A stretch of DNA of 64,000 nucleotides from Citrobacter amalonaticus (lineage in GTDB: Bacteria; Pseudomonadota; Gammaproteobacteria; Enterobacterales; Enterobacteriaceae): contig NZ_PQMB01000002.1 in assembly GCF_002918555.1 (NCBI RefSeq), positions 199,796 through 263,795 of the forward strand. The letters run 5' to 3'. The translations under genes were made by a program, and so were the position numbers. How positions within the stretch are numbered: position 1 is the stretch's first letter; every line of letters starts with the position of its first letter. Below, piece by piece: positions 61,302 through 64,000 of the stretch. The notes below the pieces were generated by a model. That model had not been told where the DNA came from. It worked only from the letters and a program-made list of their open reading frames with translations, and made no database searches.

Positions 61302-63242
61302 TTAAACGCCCGCCTCTGCTGATGGCGGGCTTTTTTTCGCCGCTCGCTTCCGTGGGGCGCTCTTTTTCTTCTCACCGTCGCCAGGAGCAACAATCCCGCG
61401 AAACCGCCGTACCGGGGTGCTCTTCGCCTGATCGATCAGCTGATACAGGGTGCCGACCAGCGGTTGCATAAAGTCCTGATAGCGACACTTTTTTTCACTG
61501 ATTTGCGTCAGAATCGACTCCCAGTGCGCCGTCATATCCGGACGGGTCGCCATCTCCGGCAGTGAGTGGAACAAGGCTTTTCCGGCATCGGTGGAGTGAA
61601 TATAACGCCCTTTTTTGGTCAGGAAGCCGCGTTTAAAGAGCAGCTCGATGATCCCGGCACGGGTCGCTTCTGTGCCCAGACCGTCGGTTGCGCGCAGGAT
61701 CTTTTTCAGATCTTTATCCTGCACAAAACGGGCGATACCGGTCATCGCTGAGAGTAGCGTCGCATCCGTAAAGTGGCGCGGCGGCTGGGTCTGCCGCTCG
61801 ACCACCTCACCTTTTTCGCACAGCAGTTCGTCATCTTTCGCCACCACCGGCAGCGGCGTTCCGTCGTTTTCTTCATCGCGCTCTTTATTGCCAAGCAGCG
61901 TGCGCCACCCCGCCTCCGCCAGGAACCGGGCCTTCGCCACAAATTTACCTTTGGCGATGTCCAGCTCAATGACGCACTTGCGGAACACCGCATCCGGGCA
62001 GAACTGCATCAGATACTGCCGGGCGATAAGGCTGTAGACCTTTGCTTCGTTATCGGTCAGATTGATCGACGAGCTCCGTGCAGTGGGAATGATAGCGTGG
62101 TGAGCATCCACCTTTTTGTCATCCCAGCAGCGGTTGCGGGTATCCGGGTTCACAACGGGTTGCGGCAGCAGATCTGGCGCATGGACGCCGATCGCGTTCA
62201 GCACCGCATGGCGTCCGGCAAAATGCTCCTCCGGCAGATAGCGGCAGTCAGAACGCGGATAGGTAATGAGTTTGTGTGTTTCATACAGCTTCTGACAGAT
62301 ATCCAGCACGTTCTGCGCGCTCAGGCCAAAACGCTTTGCCGCTTCAATCTGCAATGCCGAAAGCGAAAACGGTAACGGGGCAGATTCTGATTCCCGTTTA
62401 TCGTTATAGCTGGTGACAATAGCAGGCTGTCCGGCAATGCGGTTGACGACGTGTTCCGCCAGCGGGCGATGCAGCAAGCGCCCTTCTTCGTCCTGATACG
62501 GTTCGCATGCCTCACTCGGCTGCCAGATGGCGGTAAAGCGTTCCTCGGCAGGCGTGACGATATGCGCTTTCACTTCAAAGAAGTCTTTGGCGACGAAGTT
62601 CTCAATCTCTTCATCCCGCCGCACCACCAGCCCAAGAACCGGCGTTTGCACACGGCCAACCGAAAGCACCCCCTGATAGCCCGCATTGCGTCCAAGAATG
62701 GTATACGCACGGGTCATATTGATGCCGTACAGCCAGTCGGCACGCGCCCGCGCCAGCGCCGAAACGCACAGCGGCACGAACTCATTGTTCGAACGCAAGC
62801 GATCAATGGCACGCTCCACCGCCTGCGGATTAAGGTCGTTGATCAGGCAACGCTTTACCTGTTGACGCTTCTCCGGTGCCAGCTGCAGATAATCCAGGAC
62901 TTCGTCCACCAGAAGCTGTCCTTCACGATCGGGGTCTCCCGCGTGAACCACCTCACTGGCTTCGTGTAAGAAGCGCTTAATGACATTAAGCTGTTTTGTC
63001 ACGGACGGACGCGGCTGTAACTGCCACTTTTCAGGCACGATCGGCAGGTCGGCGAGACTCCAGCGGGCGTAACGACTGTCATACGCGTCGGGCTGCGCCT
63101 GTTCAAGAAGGTGACCGATGCACCACGTCACCATCTGACCGTTCCCGCACTCGATAAAGCCGTCGCCTTTGCGATGTGGTTTTGGCAGCACATCCGCAAT
63201 GGCGCGGGCCAGACTCGGTTTTTCGGCAATAAACAACCGCAT
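61302..63242 (-). CDS. topB: TopB, DNA topoisomerase III
   Basis: A 646-residue type IA topoisomerase. An N-terminal TOPRIM domain has [12 protein letters not shown] at residues 3-14 and [10 protein letters not shown] near 103. The catalytic Tyr328 is in [10 protein letters not shown] (codon verified). The C-terminal tail is lysine-rich. It decatenates replication intermediates and pairs with RecQ. The start [11 protein letters not shown] gives a normal length; an upstream in-frame start adding 19 residues would enter selD and is rejected. E. coli's ynjI between gdhA and topB is absent. Confidence 0.96.
   Translation of the reverse strand: MRLFIAEKPSLARAIADVLPKPHRKGDGFIECGNGQMVTWCIGHLLEQAQPDAYDSRYARWSLADLPIVPEKWQLQPRPSVTKQLNVIKRFLHEASEVVHAGDPDREGQLLVDEVLDYLQLAPEKRQQVKRCLINDLNPQAVERAIDRLRSNNEFVPLCVSALARARADWLYGINMTRAYTILGRNAGYQGVLSVGRVQTPVLGLVVRRDEEIENFVAKDFFEVKAHIVTPAEERFTAIWQPSEACEPYQDEEGRLLHRPLAEHVVNRIAGQPAIVTSYNDKRESESAPLPFSLSALQIEAAKRFGLSAQNVLDICQKLYETHKLITYPRSDCRYLPEEHFAGRHAVLNAIGVHAPDLLPQPVVNPDTRNRCWDDKKVDAHHAIIPTARSSSINLTDNEAKVYSLIARQYLMQFCPDAVFRKCVIELDIAKGKFVAKARFLAEAGWRTLLGNKERDEENDGTPLPVVAKDDELLCEKGEVVERQTQPPRHFTDATLLSAMTGIARFVQDKDLKKILRATDGLGTEATRAGIIELLFKRGFLTKKGRYIHSTDAGKALFHSLPEMATRPDMTAHWESILTQISEKKCRYQDFMQPLVGTLYQLIDQAKSTPVRRFRGIVAPGDGEKKKSAPRKRAAKKSPPSAEAGV
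61308..61337 (+). terminator. gdhA terminator inside the topB coding end
   Basis: GCCCGCC-TCTGCTGAT-GGCGGGC followed by seven T residues on the plus strand. It lies over the last codons of topB (minus strand), encoding part of the C-terminal [10 protein letters not shown] tail. A strong terminator 60 bases after the gdhA stop. Confidence 0.88.
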
Positions 63243-63246
63243 AGGA

Positions 63247-64000
63247 TTAACGGATCTCAACCATGGCACGACCGCCACGCGCTTCAACCAGTTCACCAAT
63301 CGCCGTCAGTTCGATACCGAACTCTGCAGCGGTGGCTTTCACTTCGTCCTCCGCTTCCGGCGTCACCGCCAGCAGCAGACCGCCGGAGGTTTGCGGATCA
63401 CACAGCAAATCACGCACCTCACGCGGCATTTCGCCCATCAAATGACCGTAGCTGGCGAAGTTACGCGCCGTACCGCCCGGGACTGCGCCAAGTTTGATGT
63501 ACTCTTCCACGCCCGGCAGTTTTGGAATGTCGTTATAGCGGATCTGCGCCTGTACGCCTGCCCCCTGACACATTTCGCTAAGGTGGCCCAGCAGACCAAA
63601 TCCGGTGACGTCGGTCATCGCTCTCACGCCGTCGATGTTGGCAAACGCCGCGCCCGCAATATTCATCTGACACATCACCTCTGTCGCGAGCCCCTGATGT
63701 TCCGGTTTGAGCAGCGATTTTTTCCCGGCGGTAGTCAATACGCCAATCCCCAACGGTTTGGTCAGGAAGAGTTGGCATCCGGCCTGCGCGGTGCTGTTTT
63801 TCTTTACGCGGTCTGTCGGTACTACGCCCGTGACGGCGAGGCCAAAGATCGGTTCCGGCGCATCGATAGAGTGTCCGCCTGCCAGAGCGATACCGGCCTG
63901 ACGACAGGCAAAGCGCCCGCCCTCGGTCACTTCACGGGCAATATCCGGTGACAGTGTATTAATTGGCCAGCCCAGAATCGCAATCGCCATAATGGGTTTA
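63247..64000 (-). CDS. selD: SelD, selenophosphate synthetase (N terminus cut)
   Basis: The window contains the C-terminal 250 residues; the start lies beyond base 64000. The visible part has [42 protein letters not shown] and LTAIGELVE, diagnostic for SelD. The enzyme makes selenophosphate from selenide and ATP for selenocysteine and selenouridine. The catalytic Cys/Sec near residue 17 is not in view. It ends five bases before topB, a probable shared transcript. Confidence 0.95.
   Translation of the reverse strand, partial: KPIMAIAILGWPINTLSPDIAREVTEGGRFACRQAGIALAGGHSIDAPEPIFGLAVTGVVPTDRVKKNSTAQAGCQLFLTKPLGIGVLTTAGKKSLLKPEHQGLATEVMCQMNIAGAAFANIDGVRAMTDVTGFGLLGHLSEMCQGAGVQAQIRYNDIPKLPGVEEYIKLGAVPGGTARNFASYGHLMGEMPREVRDLLCDPQTSGGLLLAVTPEAEDEVKATAAEFGIELTAIGELVEARGGRAMVEIR

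Overview
The window is a contiguous stretch of core enterobacterial chromosome. Gene content and order follow the E. coli K-12 segment from ydiQRST-fadK-pps, through the infC/pheST region, katE, the chb operon, the ast operon and ynjBCDEF, to gdhA-topB-selD. Protein lengths and recognisable residues match the E. coli families closely. Several local differences and the abundance of ERIC-type and REP/BIME repeats suggest a close relative such as Citrobacter rather than E. coli itself. The genus is an inference. I see no rRNA, tRNA, IS element, prophage or CRISPR array.

Layout. 1-4.5 kb: FixABCX-like electron-transfer genes (end of ydiQ, ydiR, ydiS, ydiT) and the acyl-CoA synthetase fadK. 4.5-9.7 kb: PEP synthase (ppsA) and its regulator ppsR, divergent around a Cra site and two inverted ERIC elements, then TrpR-controlled aroH. 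9.7-15.6 kb: Fur-linked hemP, selO, ydiV, nlpC and btuD-btuE-btuC. 15.8-23 kb: a minus-strand translation block (thrS, infC, rpmI, rplT, pheM, pheS, pheT, ihfA) with its classical control devices: an AUU start, a tRNA-like operator and a phenylalanine attenuator. 23-31 kb: small genes of unknown function, ydiY, pfkB, ydiZ, yniA, yniB, hxpB, an extra kduD-like dehydrogenase, and LexA-controlled ydjM.

31-44.7 kb: tcyP, cedA, katE, the complete chitobiose operon chbBCARFG, osmE, nadE, LexA-controlled cho, ves and spy. 45-51.1 kb: the arginine succinyltransferase operon astCADBE, translationally coupled throughout, with a sigma-54 promoter. 51.5-64 kb: xthA, a VTT-domain membrane protein, the ynjBCD transporter with the rhodanese ynjE, ynjF with a ynjA-like gene, nudG, ynjH, gdhA, topB and partial selD.

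Themes. Much of the content serves carbon and nitrogen scavenging: gluconeogenic PEP synthesis, acyl-CoA activation, chitobiose, arginine catabolism, cystine uptake and glutamate synthesis. Stress functions (katE, osmE, spy, btuE, xthA, cho, nudG) are interspersed. I found no convincing new multi-gene system. The least explained items are a 70-residue gene with its own terminator next to thrS, a small exported protein behind a CRP-like site, chimeric ERIC elements sharing a non-standard arm, and a 20-bp perfect hairpin made of two ERIC ends.
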